Positions 16,863 through 26,207 of a stretch of DNA of 64,000 nt are shown here, in pieces. This stretch comes from Olleya marilimosa CAM030. GTDB taxonomy: Bacteria; Bacteroidota; Bacteroidia; Flavobacteriales; Flavobacteriaceae. Every line of letters begins with the position of its first letter. Positions within the stretch are counted from its first letter, which is position 1. The position numbers and the translations under genes were made by a program. A model generated the notes under the pieces. That model had not been told where the DNA came from. It was given only the letters and a program-made list of their open reading frames with translations, and searched no databases. The DNA is taken from the NCBI RefSeq assembly GCF_000518485.1, contig NZ_JADR01000005.1, positions 186,001-250,000 of the forward strand, read 5' to 3'.

Positions 16863-17597
16863 ATGTCAAAGTTTAAAAATAAAATTTTTTTAAATTACCT
16901 CAGGGTAAGGAATAAATTAAGAAAGAGAATGGGGAAGAATTCAATTTTATTGTCCTCTAGAAATATTTTAGAGAATAACTTTAAATCTTCAGCTGATTTT
17001 AGTTTTGTTCAGGTTGGAGCTAATGATGGAGTGAGCTTTGATTTTCTATTTGATTTTGTGTCAAAACGGAAATCAATAGGTGTAGTATTAGAGCCTATTA
17101 CATCATATTTCATTGAGTTAAAAAAGAATTATGCCTTTAATAAAAATATTATTCCAATTAATGTAGCTATACATCCAACGCTTAAAGAGGCTAATATCTA
17201 TAAAATTAATCCAATGTTTCAAAATGAATATCCTTCATGGGTAAAGGGTATTGCATCATTAGATCCTAATCATCACAAAAAGACCAATATAAACACTGAA
17301 CACATGATAGTGGAAAAGGTTAAAGCAGATAGTCTAATAAATGTTTTAAATAATAATGATTTAAATTTTAATAATCTTGATTATTTTCAGATTGATACTG
17401 AAGGTTTTGATTTTGAAGTTTTAAAAATGATAGATTTTAATATTATTAAACCTGTTGTTTTGAAATTTGAATCAGTAAACCTTAGTAATAATGACAAGCA
17501 TGTTGCTTTTTTATTATTAAAAAGACAAGGTTATTATGTTTTTGATGAAGGTGGAGATTCTATTGCTGTTAATTTAAATTTGATCAAACTGTACTAA
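16863..17597 (+). CDS. FkbM family methyltransferase
   Basis: This 244-residue protein belongs to the FkbM class of SAM-dependent O-methyltransferases. The SAM-binding motif FVQVGANDGVSFDFL lies near residues 49-63. GVVLEPITSYFIELKKNY matches the usual VEP-x(5-7)-L segment. DYFQIDTEGFDFEVLKMI is the family's hallmark downstream motif (IDTEG). FkbM enzymes methylate sugar or polyketide hydroxyls, so here a methyl decoration of the polysaccharide is likely. The stop overlaps the next start (TAATG at 17595-17599), so the pair is coupled. Confidence 0.9.
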   Translation: MSKFKNKIFLNYLRVRNKLRKRMGKNSILLSSRNILENNFKSSADFSFVQVGANDGVSFDFLFDFVSKRKSIGVVLEPITSYFIELKKNYAFNKNIIPINVAIHPTLKEANIYKINPMFQNEYPSWVKGIASLDPNHHKKTNINTEHMIVEKVKADSLINVLNNNDLNFNNLDYFQIDTEGFDFEVLKMIDFNIIKPVVLKFESVNLSNNDKHVAFLLLKRQGYYVFDEGGDSIAVNLNLIKLY

Positions 17598-18382
17598 TGA
17601 TTAATAAAGTCATACATTATTGTTGGTTTGGTAATTCAAAAAAAACAAAACTTATCGAAAACTGCATTAGTAGTTGGAAGATCTTTTGCCCAGACTATGA
17701 AATTATTGAGTGGAATGAATCGAACTGTGATTTGACACATCCTTTTATTTTACATGCGCTTAAGGCCAATAAATGGGCTTTTGTTGCGGACTATATAAGA
17801 TTACATGTTTTGTTTAATTATGGAGGAGTTTATCTAGATACAGATATGGTGTTAGTAAAATCATTAGACCCTTTTTTAAAGCATAAGTGCTTTTTTGGAG
17901 CAGAAGAAGAGACTATTATTAGTGCTGGAATAATAGGCAGTGTAAAAAAGAATAAGCTAATATTTGATTTGTTAAAAAGCTATGACAATTTAGATTTAAA
18001 TCAAGATTTAGATTTTAATAATTTAGCAATACCCTTATTGATTACATCACATATTAAAACAATTAATAAAATTTTTTCTGTAAAAATAAATGACATAACC
18101 TCGTTTGATGACGTTGTGATTTATCCACAAAATTATTTTTATCCTTTTCCGAATAAAGAAAAAAGTAATATTAAAAACCATTTGTCATACGCAACAGAAG
18201 ATACAGTTGCTATTCATTTGTGGAATGCCTCGTGGGTTGACTATAACGAATTTGATTATTTAAATCAAAAACGCTTCGGTAAGGCTATGACTAAGGTTTT
18301 AAGAACTTTATTTGTCTCAAGGGATTTTAATAAATACTATTTTAAAAGAATTTTTAATCATTTAAAAAAAAACTATGATTAA
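17597..18382 (+). CDS. Glycosyltransferase, GT32-like (DXD sugar-binding)
   Basis: This 261-residue protein has the GT32/Gly_transf_sug pattern. It starts NKVIHYCWFG and has CISSWKIFCPDYEIIEWNES. WAFVADYIRLHVLFNYGG then runs into VYLDTDMVLVKSL, with the DTD metal-binding motif near residues 81-83. A conserved His/Trp near the end (AIHLWNASW) completes the family signature. The C-terminus is basic. These enzymes transfer hexoses such as galactose or mannose in capsule synthesis. Its start overlaps the FkbM stop and its end overlaps the next gene by 8 bases. Confidence 0.9.
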   Translation: MINKVIHYCWFGNSKKTKLIENCISSWKIFCPDYEIIEWNESNCDLTHPFILHALKANKWAFVADYIRLHVLFNYGGVYLDTDMVLVKSLDPFLKHKCFFGAEEETIISAGIIGSVKKNKLIFDLLKSYDNLDLNQDLDFNNLAIPLLITSHIKTINKIFSVKINDITSFDDVVIYPQNYFYPFPNKEKSNIKNHLSYATEDTVAIHLWNASWVDYNEFDYLNQKRFGKAMTKVLRTLFVSRDFNKYYFKRIFNHLKKNYD

Positions 18383-19574
18383 AAACATCAAACAAAATCT
18401 AAAAAGGAAAGTTCTTTTTTTTATTGGAATTTATAATTTTTACTATTTCAGACTTGTTGAAACTAAAAAAATTAAAAATGCAGATTTGGTTTTTTTCTTC
18501 CCCTATTATCATACAGGTGGTGCTGAAAAAGTGCATTTGAATATTGTTAAAGCTCTAGAGAAACAAAATATCTATATTATTTTTACCCATTTGTCAGCAA
18601 CCAAAAATTATCACAGTGCTTTTAAAACTCACGCAAATATTGTAGAAATTAATAATATTAAAAATAAAAAATCTGCGGTTCTTAATAAGTTTTTAGAAAA
18701 TAAAATTTTAAAAACTATTAATAAAAGTAAATCAATACATTCTGTATTTGGTTCTAATACAGATTATTTTTATCAATTATTGCCTAAAATTAAATCAGAT
18801 ATTTATAAAGTTGATTTAATACATGCGTTAAGCGAAAATGATCCAAGAGAATTACAGTTTGTAAACAGCTGTCAATTTATCGATTCTCGAATTTGTATTA
18901 ATACTAAAGCTAAAGAAGATTTAATTTCAATTTATAACAATAATAAATTAAGTAAAAAATTAAGTGATAAATTAGTAATAATACAAAATGGTGTAGATGT
19001 TAATAAAGGATTAAGCTATAAGAAAGATAACAACCGAATTTTAAAATTTGGTTTTATTGGTAGATGGTCTGCTGAAAAAAGACCAGAGATTTTTTTAGAC
19101 GTTGCTAAACAAATTACTCATAAATACCCTAAGGTTGAGTTTGTTATGGCTGGAACAGGTATGAAATCTAATCTATCAAAAATTGATAATTCTGGAGTCT
19201 CTTTTTTAGGCGAAATTACAGATCCTAAAAAATTGGATGAGTTGTATAAAAGTTTAACAGCAGTAGTTATAACCTCAGTATATGAGGGATTTCCTATGGT
19301 AATTATGGAGTCTATGATATTTGGTACCATACCAATAGCTACAAATGTTGGCGGTATTAGCCAACATATTAATCACATGAAAAATGGATTGTTAATTTCT
19401 TCAGAACATAAAGCATCCATAGTTGAGAGGTTTGTTGAAAACATTTCCTATTTGATAGAAAATGAACAATATTTAAAAATAATATCAACTAACGCTAACA
19501 ATTATGCATTAGATAATTTTAATATTGATAAATTTAACACTTCTTATCAAGTTTTATTTAGAAAAAAGCCATGA
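18375..19574 (+). CDS. Glycosyltransferase, GT4-like
   Basis: This 399-residue GT-B protein has an N-terminal acceptor domain with FFPYYHTGGAEKVHLNI near residues 37-53. In the C-terminal donor domain, FGFIGRWSAEKRPEIFLDV starts the second Rossmann half and VYEGFPMVIMESMIFGTIPIA holds the E-x7-E motif binding the nucleotide. TNVGGISQHI follows. The family is retaining glycosyltransferases. Overlaps with neighbours on both sides (8 and 4 bases) show operon organisation. The stretch 16860-19000 looks more A/T-rich by eye than the flanking genes. Confidence 0.9.
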   Translation: MIKNIKQNLKRKVLFFIGIYNFYYFRLVETKKIKNADLVFFFPYYHTGGAEKVHLNIVKALEKQNIYIIFTHLSATKNYHSAFKTHANIVEINNIKNKKSAVLNKFLENKILKTINKSKSIHSVFGSNTDYFYQLLPKIKSDIYKVDLIHALSENDPRELQFVNSCQFIDSRICINTKAKEDLISIYNNNKLSKKLSDKLVIIQNGVDVNKGLSYKKDNNRILKFGFIGRWSAEKRPEIFLDVAKQITHKYPKVEFVMAGTGMKSNLSKIDNSGVSFLGEITDPKKLDELYKSLTAVVITSVYEGFPMVIMESMIFGTIPIATNVGGISQHINHMKNGLLISSEHKASIVERFVENISYLIENEQYLKIISTNANNYALDNFNIDKFNTSYQVLFRKKP

Positions 19575-20713
19575 AGTTATTAATGGTCGCCATTCCAAAC
19601 CATCATTTTTTTCAGTGGGTTAACCAATTGAAAGATGCTGGCTATGAGGTGTATTGGTTTGATATCACTGATGGAGGACCTAAATCTTCAAAAATAGAGT
19701 GGGTTACTCAAATAAAAGGATGGAAATTAAAATGGGATTTTCCGTTTAGGACTCAAGTAAAAAAAAAGTTACCTAAGTTATATAGCAAGATTCAAAAAGT
19801 AAATGAAACGGATGTTACTAATGCTTTTAAAAAGGTATTAGAACAAATTCAACCAGATATAGTCCATTGTTTTGAAATGAAATTATCAGGTTTGTCTATT
19901 TTACCTGTAATGTCACAAAATAAAATACCCTTAATTTATTCTTCATGGGGAAGCGATGTGTTTTATTATAAACAACATGGTGTAAATCCCAAAAAAGTTA
20001 ACACGTTTATTAAGCGTATTGATTTGTTAATATCAGATTGTAAAAGGGATGTTGGCATAATACAAAGCTTAGGGTACCGTAGTCCTTTTTACGTCTTACC
20101 TGGTAATGGAGGATTAGCTATTAATGCGGAGCACATAAAAAAAACAAATCAAAGAAAAAATATAATCTTTAAAGGCTATCAATATGATGTTGGAGAAGCT
20201 ATTCAAATTGTAAAAGCTTTAGAAATTGTAGCTGTTAATTTACTTAAAAACCTGACTATACATTGTTATAGTGCAGATGTTGAGGTTATAGATTATATCA
20301 AGCAATCAGATGTTTTTAAATTGTTAGATTATACAATATACCCAAGACACCAAAGACTAGACAATAAAAAGTTATTAAAAATAATGGGTAGTAGTGTTTT
20401 ACATTTAGGAAATAACCTTTCCGATGGTATGCCTAATGCGCTTTTAGAAGCTATGGCAATGGGAGCATTTCCCATTCAATCAAATCCTGGAGGCGCAACA
20501 GAAGAAGTGATTACTGATGGCGTCAATGGTTTTTTAATCCATAACCCATTAGATTTTAGAGCTATAGCAACCTTGATAGAACAAGCTTTGCAAGATGAAA
20601 TTTTAAGGGCAAAGGCTCAAGAATATAATATTAATTTTATTAATGAAAATTACAAACGTAGTATATTGCAACCAACAATTGTTCAACTTTACCAAAAGCT
20701 AAAAAACAATTAA
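19571..20713 (+). CDS. Glycosyltransferase, GT4-like
   Basis: This is a 380-residue GT-B enzyme. The N-terminal half opens KLLMVAIPNHHFFQWVNQL and has SSWGSDVFYYKQH. The donor half carries LHLGNNLSDGMPNALLEAMAMGAFPI, with the glutamates of the GT4 E-x7-E region, then SNPGGATEEVI and DGVNGFLI. It shares a 4-base ATGA overlap with the preceding GT4 gene. It is likely a side-by-side sugar-adding step in the same repeat. The precise sugar cannot be inferred. Confidence 0.88.
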   Translation: MKLLMVAIPNHHFFQWVNQLKDAGYEVYWFDITDGGPKSSKIEWVTQIKGWKLKWDFPFRTQVKKKLPKLYSKIQKVNETDVTNAFKKVLEQIQPDIVHCFEMKLSGLSILPVMSQNKIPLIYSSWGSDVFYYKQHGVNPKKVNTFIKRIDLLISDCKRDVGIIQSLGYRSPFYVLPGNGGLAINAEHIKKTNQRKNIIFKGYQYDVGEAIQIVKALEIVAVNLLKNLTIHCYSADVEVIDYIKQSDVFKLLDYTIYPRHQRLDNKKLLKIMGSSVLHLGNNLSDGMPNALLEAMAMGAFPIQSNPGGATEEVITDGVNGFLIHNPLDFRAIATLIEQALQDEILRAKAQEYNINFINENYKRSILQPTIVQLYQKLKNN

Positions 20714-20721
20714 ATTAAAGG

Positions 20722-21600
20722 ATGCAGATTTCATTTTTAATAGTCACAAAAAACAGACCCGAAGATTTAGCTTTAACTTTAAAGAAGCTGAAATCTATAA
20801 TGGATTTTTCTATTCATGAAGTGTTGGTATTTATTGATGGTTGTTCAAAAACCGAAACTATTACAATTGATTTTGACTGGGTTAATTGGGCAGTGTCTAA
20901 AAAAAGCATTAGTGCTTCGCCTGCTAGACATATATTATATAAAAAAGCACAAGGAGATTTGTTTGTTGGTTTAGATGACGATGCACACCCTTTAAGTCAA
21001 AATTTTATTAGCACTATTCAAGCTAGATTTAGCACAAATAACAATATTGGTATTATTGCATTTCAGGAAGTGCGTGGTGTATTTATTTCAGATGAAGAAG
21101 CATTGCAGCAGTCTAAATCAATAGAATCTTATTATACTAATGATTTTATTGGTTGTGGCTTTGCTATTAAAAAAGAGGTCTATACTGCTACAAACGGTTT
21201 TCCGGTTTGGATAGATATTTATGGCGAAGAGCCTGCATTAGCTTTAGAGGTTTTGGATTTGGGTTATCAAATAATTTATGATCCAAGAATTATAGTAAAT
21301 CATCGTATAGATATAGAAAAACGAAAGCTTCAAGGACGAAATTATTTTAGATTTGAACGTCAGTTAAATAACGCTATACGTTATTATTTAGTGTATTATC
21401 CAAAGCCAATTAAAAAGGTTTTAAAAACTTTGTTACACAATTTTAAAAAGTATGCCTTAACAGATATAAGATATTTTAAATCATTTATAACAGTTGTTTT
21501 TAAAGTGATTATTAATCTATTTAAAATTTTAAAATTTAGGCAACCCGTCAAACAAGAAACTATTGAGAAAAAGCAGCGCTTAAAAGGATTAAACTATTAA
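20722..21600 (+). CDS. Glycosyltransferase, family 2
   Basis: This 292-residue GT-A enzyme starts QISFLIVTKNRPEDL, the classic GT2 first strand. EVLVFIDGCSK and LFVGLDDDAHPLSQNF follow; the DDDA site near residues 89-92 is the metal/nucleotide motif. GCGFAIKKEVY and DIYGEEPALALEVL supply the acceptor-site acidic residues. The C-terminus is rich in Lys and hydrophobic residues and probably rests on the membrane. It follows the GT4 gene after 8 bases. Confidence 0.88.
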   Translation: MQISFLIVTKNRPEDLALTLKKLKSIMDFSIHEVLVFIDGCSKTETITIDFDWVNWAVSKKSISASPARHILYKKAQGDLFVGLDDDAHPLSQNFISTIQARFSTNNNIGIIAFQEVRGVFISDEEALQQSKSIESYYTNDFIGCGFAIKKEVYTATNGFPVWIDIYGEEPALALEVLDLGYQIIYDPRIIVNHRIDIEKRKLQGRNYFRFERQLNNAIRYYLVYYPKPIKKVLKTLLHNFKKYALTDIRYFKSFITVVFKVIINLFKILKFRQPVKQETIEKKQRLKGLNY

Positions 21601-21622
21601 TTATAAACATTTTAAACATTAT

Positions 21623-22591
21623 ATGTTAGTTAAAATTTGCAGATATTATCCCTATCCAGATATAAAAAGACAAACTCCAAATCAGTCTTTTAAGTGGAAT
21701 AATATTACGTTTACGGAGGAAGATGTTGACGAATGTGATTTTTTAGTAATTTTAGATTATCCAAAGTCTGATGTTACTGTTAAGGTAAACCCAAATCATA
21801 TCCTACATATATGTTTAGAGCCCGCTAATGAAATATCAAAATACAGGCAATTTGCTAACAAGCAATCTTCAGTTGTGTATAATCAAATACAAGAAGGAGG
21901 TAAATACATAAAATCTCAACCAGCGCTACCTTGGCATTTGGATAAAGATTATAACTATTTTAAAAAATTAAAACCGGAAAGTCTAAAAAAAGAAGATAAA
22001 ATTGTTTGGGTTACAAGTAATCAACGTGCTTCTATTCAGCATAATAAAAGAATGGATTTTTTGGATAGTATTTCAGATTTATCATTTATCGAGCTATACG
22101 GAAGAGGAATTAAAGAAGTAGATAGTAAATGGGATGTCATGAGGAACGCTAAATATGCTATTGCTTATGAGAATTTTAAAAACCCATTTAATTGGACAGA
22201 AAAAATATCGGACTGTTTTTTAAGTTATACAGTGCCTTTGTATTTTGGTTGTGATAGGATAGAAGATTATTTTCCAAAAGAAGCAATAATTCAAATTGAT
22301 CCAAAGGATAAACATATTAAACAATTTTTAAAAGAGATAGTACACTCAAATAATTATAACCAAAAAATTGAAGCGCTTAAAGCTGCTAGAACTTTAGTGT
22401 TAGATAAGTATCAAATTTTTCCTTTTATTAGCAATCAAATTAACGCAATTGTATCTAGAGAAGGTATTAAATCTAATGAAAAGAAAAAAATAATATCCAT
22501 TAAAGGCGGGAATGACTATTTTGATAATTATCCAAAAAGTATTGAGGTTACTAGAATAATTAGAAAAATAAAAAATAAGATTAAACTATAA
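21623..22591 (+). CDS. Glycosyltransferase family 10-like (fucosyltransferase type)
   Basis: This 322-residue protein has a C-terminal domain matching the GT10 donor-binding motif. AKYAIAYENFKNPFNWTEKI near residues 180-200 and CFLSYTVPLYFGC align with the alpha-1,3-fucosyltransferase pattern (FEN-x(6-9)-TEK then P-V-Y-x-G). The N-terminal part is family-typical acceptor domain without a membrane anchor. GDP-fucose is the usual donor for GT10, but no GDP-fucose synthesis genes are in this window, so the donor is uncertain. The downstream MBOAT gene begins 14 bases later. Confidence 0.78.
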   Translation: MLVKICRYYPYPDIKRQTPNQSFKWNNITFTEEDVDECDFLVILDYPKSDVTVKVNPNHILHICLEPANEISKYRQFANKQSSVVYNQIQEGGKYIKSQPALPWHLDKDYNYFKKLKPESLKKEDKIVWVTSNQRASIQHNKRMDFLDSISDLSFIELYGRGIKEVDSKWDVMRNAKYAIAYENFKNPFNWTEKISDCFLSYTVPLYFGCDRIEDYFPKEAIIQIDPKDKHIKQFLKEIVHSNNYNQKIEALKAARTLVLDKYQIFPFISNQINAIVSREGIKSNEKKKIISIKGGNDYFDNYPKSIEVTRIIRKIKNKIKL

Positions 22592-22605
22592 ACAAATCAG
22601 GATAA

Positions 22606-24045
22606 ATGTATTTTAACTCCCTAGACTTCGCCCTGTTTTTACCAATAGTTTTTATACTTTATTGGTTTGTAACTAATAAAAATTTAAAACTTCAAAATGC
22701 GTTATTAGTTGTGGCTAGTTATGTGTTTTATGGCTGGTGGGATTGGCGTTTTTTATCTTTAATTGTTTTTAGTTCTCTTGTGGATTATACCATTGGATTA
22801 CAATTAAACCATACAGCACAACCCTCTAAAAGAAAGTTGTTACTGTGGTCCAGTATTCTTGTAAACTTAGGCTTTTTAGGTTTTTTTAAATATTATAATT
22901 TCTTTATCGACAGTTTTGTTGAAGCTTTCTCATTTTTTGGGAGTCCAATTCAGCCCAACACGTTAGATATTATTTTGCCAGTTGGTATTAGCTTTTACAC
23001 CTTTCAAACCTTAAGTTATACCATAGATGTTTATAAACGAAAACTAGAACCTACAAGAGATATCGTTTCGTTTTTTGCCTTTGTTAGTTTTTTTCCACAA
23101 TTAGTGGCAGGTCCTATAGAACGTGCGACTCATTTATTACCACAATTTTATAAAAAGCGTAAATTTCATTACAGTCAAGCTGTGGATGGATGTAGACAAA
23201 TACTTTGGGGATTTTTTAAAAAAGTCGTTATTGCAGACAATTGTGCAGAGTATGCCAATCAGATCTTTAATAATTCGGCAGAGCATTCGGGAAGCACATT
23301 GTTAATGGGTGCGTTGTTTTTTACCTTTCAGATTTATGGTGATTTTTCAGGATATTCTGATATAGCCATTGGTACTTCAAGATTATTTGGTTTTGACTTA
23401 AAGCAAAACTTTGCCTTTCCATATTTTTCAAGAGATATAGCCGAGTTTTGGCGACGCTGGCACATATCCTTATCCACATGGTTTCGGGATTATTTATACA
23501 TTCCATTAGGAGGCAGTCAAGGTGGCACTTGGATGAAAGTGCGTAACACGTTTATAATATTTTTAGTCAGTGGGTTTTGGCATGGTGCCAATTGGACGTT
23601 TATCATTTGGGGATTTTTAAACGCACTTTACTTTTTACCATTATTATTGGCCAAACGTAATCGGACACATTTAAATGTGGTCGCTCAAGATTCAAAACTA
23701 CCAAGCATTATAGAGCTAGTGCAAATGGGACTTACTTTTGGATTAACCGTTATTGCTTGGGTCTTTTTTAGGGCAGAAAGCGTTACTCATGCAGTAACCT
23801 ATTTAAAAGGTCTATTTAGTTCTAGTTTATTATCCTTACCAACCATTAGGCCAACTAATTTACTAGTGCTCATTCTGTTTTTTATAGGAATAGAATGGAT
23901 TGGAAGACGTCAACACTATGCAATTGAAGTGTTATTGCTTAAACAATCTAGGGTTATTAGATGGGCTTTTTATATGATTATAATCGCTATAATTTTTGTT
24001 TTTAGCAGTGATAATCAGCAAGAGTTTATATATTTTCAATTTTAA
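22606..24045 (+). CDS. MBOAT family membrane O-acyltransferase, AlgI/PatA-like
   Basis: This 479-residue polytopic protein has about ten or more hydrophobic helices. It begins MYFNSLDFALFLPIVF. It has the MBOAT landmarks FFPQLVAGPIERATHLLPQF, then EFWRRWHISLSTWFRDYLYIPLGG and the catalytic His in GFWHGANWTFIIWG near residues 324-338. AlgI-type proteins take acyl groups from a cytoplasmic donor and pass them to a periplasmic partner that esterifies a polysaccharide. Its partner is probably the SGNH-like gene that begins 2 bases downstream. This would place acetyl or similar groups on the glycan. Confidence 0.94.
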   Translation: MYFNSLDFALFLPIVFILYWFVTNKNLKLQNALLVVASYVFYGWWDWRFLSLIVFSSLVDYTIGLQLNHTAQPSKRKLLLWSSILVNLGFLGFFKYYNFFIDSFVEAFSFFGSPIQPNTLDIILPVGISFYTFQTLSYTIDVYKRKLEPTRDIVSFFAFVSFFPQLVAGPIERATHLLPQFYKKRKFHYSQAVDGCRQILWGFFKKVVIADNCAEYANQIFNNSAEHSGSTLLMGALFFTFQIYGDFSGYSDIAIGTSRLFGFDLKQNFAFPYFSRDIAEFWRRWHISLSTWFRDYLYIPLGGSQGGTWMKVRNTFIIFLVSGFWHGANWTFIIWGFLNALYFLPLLLAKRNRTHLNVVAQDSKLPSIIELVQMGLTFGLTVIAWVFFRAESVTHAVTYLKGLFSSSLLSLPTIRPTNLLVLILFFIGIEWIGRRQHYAIEVLLLKQSRVIRWAFYMIIIAIIFVFSSDNQQEFIYFQF

Positions 24046-24047
24046 GC

Positions 24048-24950
24048 ATGAAACGTTTTTTATTTACGTTGTTATCGTTTTTTATAATTTTCTTTTTATT
24101 GGAAAAAGCTAGTTGGTATTTTATTAATAAAGCACCAGAAAAAGAACATGATAGGCGTTTAGAAAAAATAGTTGCAGGAAGTTTTAATAAAGATTTAATT
24201 ATTATAGGCTCTTCTAGAGGTGTAAATAATATTTTAGCTTGTCAGTTAGAAGACGAAACAGGTTTGTCTAGCTATAATTTGTCATATAAAGGTGTAGATA
24301 TCCTTTTTCAATTATTTATCTTGGAAACTTATCTAAAATTTAATCCATCACCCAAAAAAGTATTACTTCTTTTGGACCATAAACACACTTTTGCAAAGGG
24401 TAACCCATTGTTTTTTAGAGATGACTTATTATTTCCATTTTCAAAATACAATTATATAAACAATAAATTAATAGCTAGAGGTAAGCGAAATTATGGTTCG
24501 AAAATTTTTGGTTTATTAAGGCTTAATAGGAAAGATTTTTCAACTAAAAAGAAAAAAGTATTACCTAATGAGGTTTTAACAGATTGTGGCTCTATGCCAA
24601 ACCCAATAAAAAGACCAATAACATTGGAGTATCAGGATGAAAAACTGATTTATCAAGTCAACAATGAAAATCCTAAAAAAATTGAAGCTTTTAAAGCTAT
24701 TCAAAAGTTATGTCAAACAAATAACATTAAGCTAATAACCGTTTTTCCTCCAAATTATAAAGCATTTGATTTTGGGTTTATGAAACGTTTTAATCAATTA
24801 AATAACTCTGAAAATTCAGTTATAATTTATGACACCTTAAATCCTATATATAAAAATGAGTCTATTTATTTTGATGAATCTCATTTAATACGTGATGGCG
24901 CCAAAATTTTTACCTCAGAAATCAGTGAATTTATAAATTCAAATAAATAA
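24048..24950 (+). CDS. Periplasmic SGNH-like protein, predicted MBOAT partner
   Basis: This 300-residue protein has one N-terminal membrane helix (FLFTLLSFFIIFFLLEK) that anchors it or acts as a signal. After it, LIIIGSSRGVNNIL near residues 51-64 looks like the Gly-x-Ser block I of the SGNH/AlgX/DltD fold. YFDESHLIRDGA near residues 274-285 resembles the Asp-x-x-His block V. Only these two blocks are clear. The start is 2 bases after the MBOAT stop, mirroring AlgI-AlgJ/X and DltB-DltD pairs, so it is inferred to complete acyl transfer to the glycan. The exact family name is not certain. Confidence 0.7.
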   Translation: MKRFLFTLLSFFIIFFLLEKASWYFINKAPEKEHDRRLEKIVAGSFNKDLIIIGSSRGVNNILACQLEDETGLSSYNLSYKGVDILFQLFILETYLKFNPSPKKVLLLLDHKHTFAKGNPLFFRDDLLFPFSKYNYINNKLIARGKRNYGSKIFGLLRLNRKDFSTKKKKVLPNEVLTDCGSMPNPIKRPITLEYQDEKLIYQVNNENPKKIEAFKAIQKLCQTNNIKLITVFPPNYKAFDFGFMKRFNQLNNSENSVIIYDTLNPIYKNESIYFDESHLIRDGAKIFTSEISEFINSNK

Positions 24951-25044
24951 TAAGATTGCTTTATTTTATTAACGTTTTGAAAGATTTTCGCTGTTAAATT
25001 ATGTATTTTAGCACTTGTTACAAAGATTTAAAGTCACCCAATAT

Positions 25045-26199
25045 ATGAAAGCGATAGGTTTTATTCCTTTACGTAAAGGCTCAAAAGGTATTCCTGGTAA
25101 AAACAAACGTAAAATGGTTGGAAGACCTTTGTATACATGGGTTTTGGGAGAAGCATTACATTCTAATTTAGATGTGGTTTATGTGTATACAGACGACCAA
25201 TCCATATTAGATTTTATTACAAAAGAATACCACTATACAGATAAAATTAAAGGACTATTAAGAAGTGACAGTAGTGCGACTGATACTGCGTCCACTGAAA
25301 GTGCTATGTTAGAATTTGCAGAAAAAATACACTACGATTTTGATGTATTTTGTTTGTTGCAAGCCACGTCACCTTTTACCACAGCACAAGACATTAATAA
25401 TTGTTTGACCGCTTTGGATAACGGAAAAGATTCCGCCTTAACCGTTGTAAATACCCATCGTTTTTTATGGAAAGCAGATGGTACTGCTATAAACTACAAT
25501 CCCAACAAGCGTCCAAGACGTCAAGATTTTGAAGGCTTGTTAATTGAGAATGGCGCAGTTTACACTTGTACTAAGCAGGTGTTGCAAGCACACAAAAATA
25601 GATTAGGAGATAACATTGGTATTGTTAAAATGCCAGAGGATAGTTTGCACGAAATTGATACGGAATCCGATTGGATCATAGTAGAAAACCTTTTAATAGC
25701 ACGTCAACAACAATTAAAAAAAGCCGAAAAAATTACACATTTAGTATTAGATGTAGATGGTGTTTTTACAGACGGAACTATAACCTATACCAAGGATGGC
25801 GAACATACTAAAAGCTTTGACATGCGTGATGGTATGGGATTAGAGATTTTAAGGCAATTTGGCGTTGAGGTTATGATTATGACAAGTGAGCAATCCGAGT
25901 TGGTTACAAAACGCATGCAGAAGCTTCAAATTAAGCAAGTGTTTTTAGGCGTAAAAGATAAATACACCTTACTTAAAACCTTATCAAAACAACAAGGCTT
26001 TTCGTTAAATAATGTGGCTTATGTAGGTGATGATGTCAACGATATGTCCAATATTTGTAGTGTTGGTTGGTCCTTAGCACCACAAAATGCCATGACCGAA
26101 ATTAAATCCATAGCAGATGTTGTATTATCAAAACCATCTGGCGCAGGCGCTATTAGAGAAGCTTGTCAGTTTATAAAAAATTATAATAAAAGATATTAA
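25045..26199 (+). CDS. neuA: Fused CMP-nonulosonate cytidylyltransferase and HAD phosphatase
   Basis: The 384 residues join two enzymes. Residues 1-225 are an acylneuraminate cytidylyltransferase that activates a sialic-type acid with CTP (RKGSKGIPGKN at 10-20, LLQATSPFTT, and an Arg-rich loop near residue 155). Residues 230-384 are a HAD phosphatase of the KdsC/NulO-9-phosphatase type, with LDVDGVFTDG (about 235-244) and GDDVNDM near 328-334. A fused phosphatase implies that the acid is made as its 9-phosphate. I use ATG 25045; an in-frame TTG at 25015 would add 10 residues that do not look like a family N-terminus. A weak promoter-like TTG...TATTTTAG lies in the 94-base gap upstream. Confidence 0.9.
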   Translation: MKAIGFIPLRKGSKGIPGKNKRKMVGRPLYTWVLGEALHSNLDVVYVYTDDQSILDFITKEYHYTDKIKGLLRSDSSATDTASTESAMLEFAEKIHYDFDVFCLLQATSPFTTAQDINNCLTALDNGKDSALTVVNTHRFLWKADGTAINYNPNKRPRRQDFEGLLIENGAVYTCTKQVLQAHKNRLGDNIGIVKMPEDSLHEIDTESDWIIVENLLIARQQQLKKAEKITHLVLDVDGVFTDGTITYTKDGEHTKSFDMRDGMGLEILRQFGVEVMIMTSEQSELVTKRMQKLQIKQVFLGVKDKYTLLKTLSKQQGFSLNNVAYVGDDVNDMSNICSVGWSLAPQNAMTEIKSIADVVLSKPSGAGAIREACQFIKNYNKRY

Positions 26200-26207
26200 G
26201 TAAATAC

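Noticed and set aside
25015-25044. TTG start for the CMP-nonulosonate enzyme, ten residues earlier
   Set aside because: The family begins at MKAIGFIPLRKG; the extension has no counterpart.
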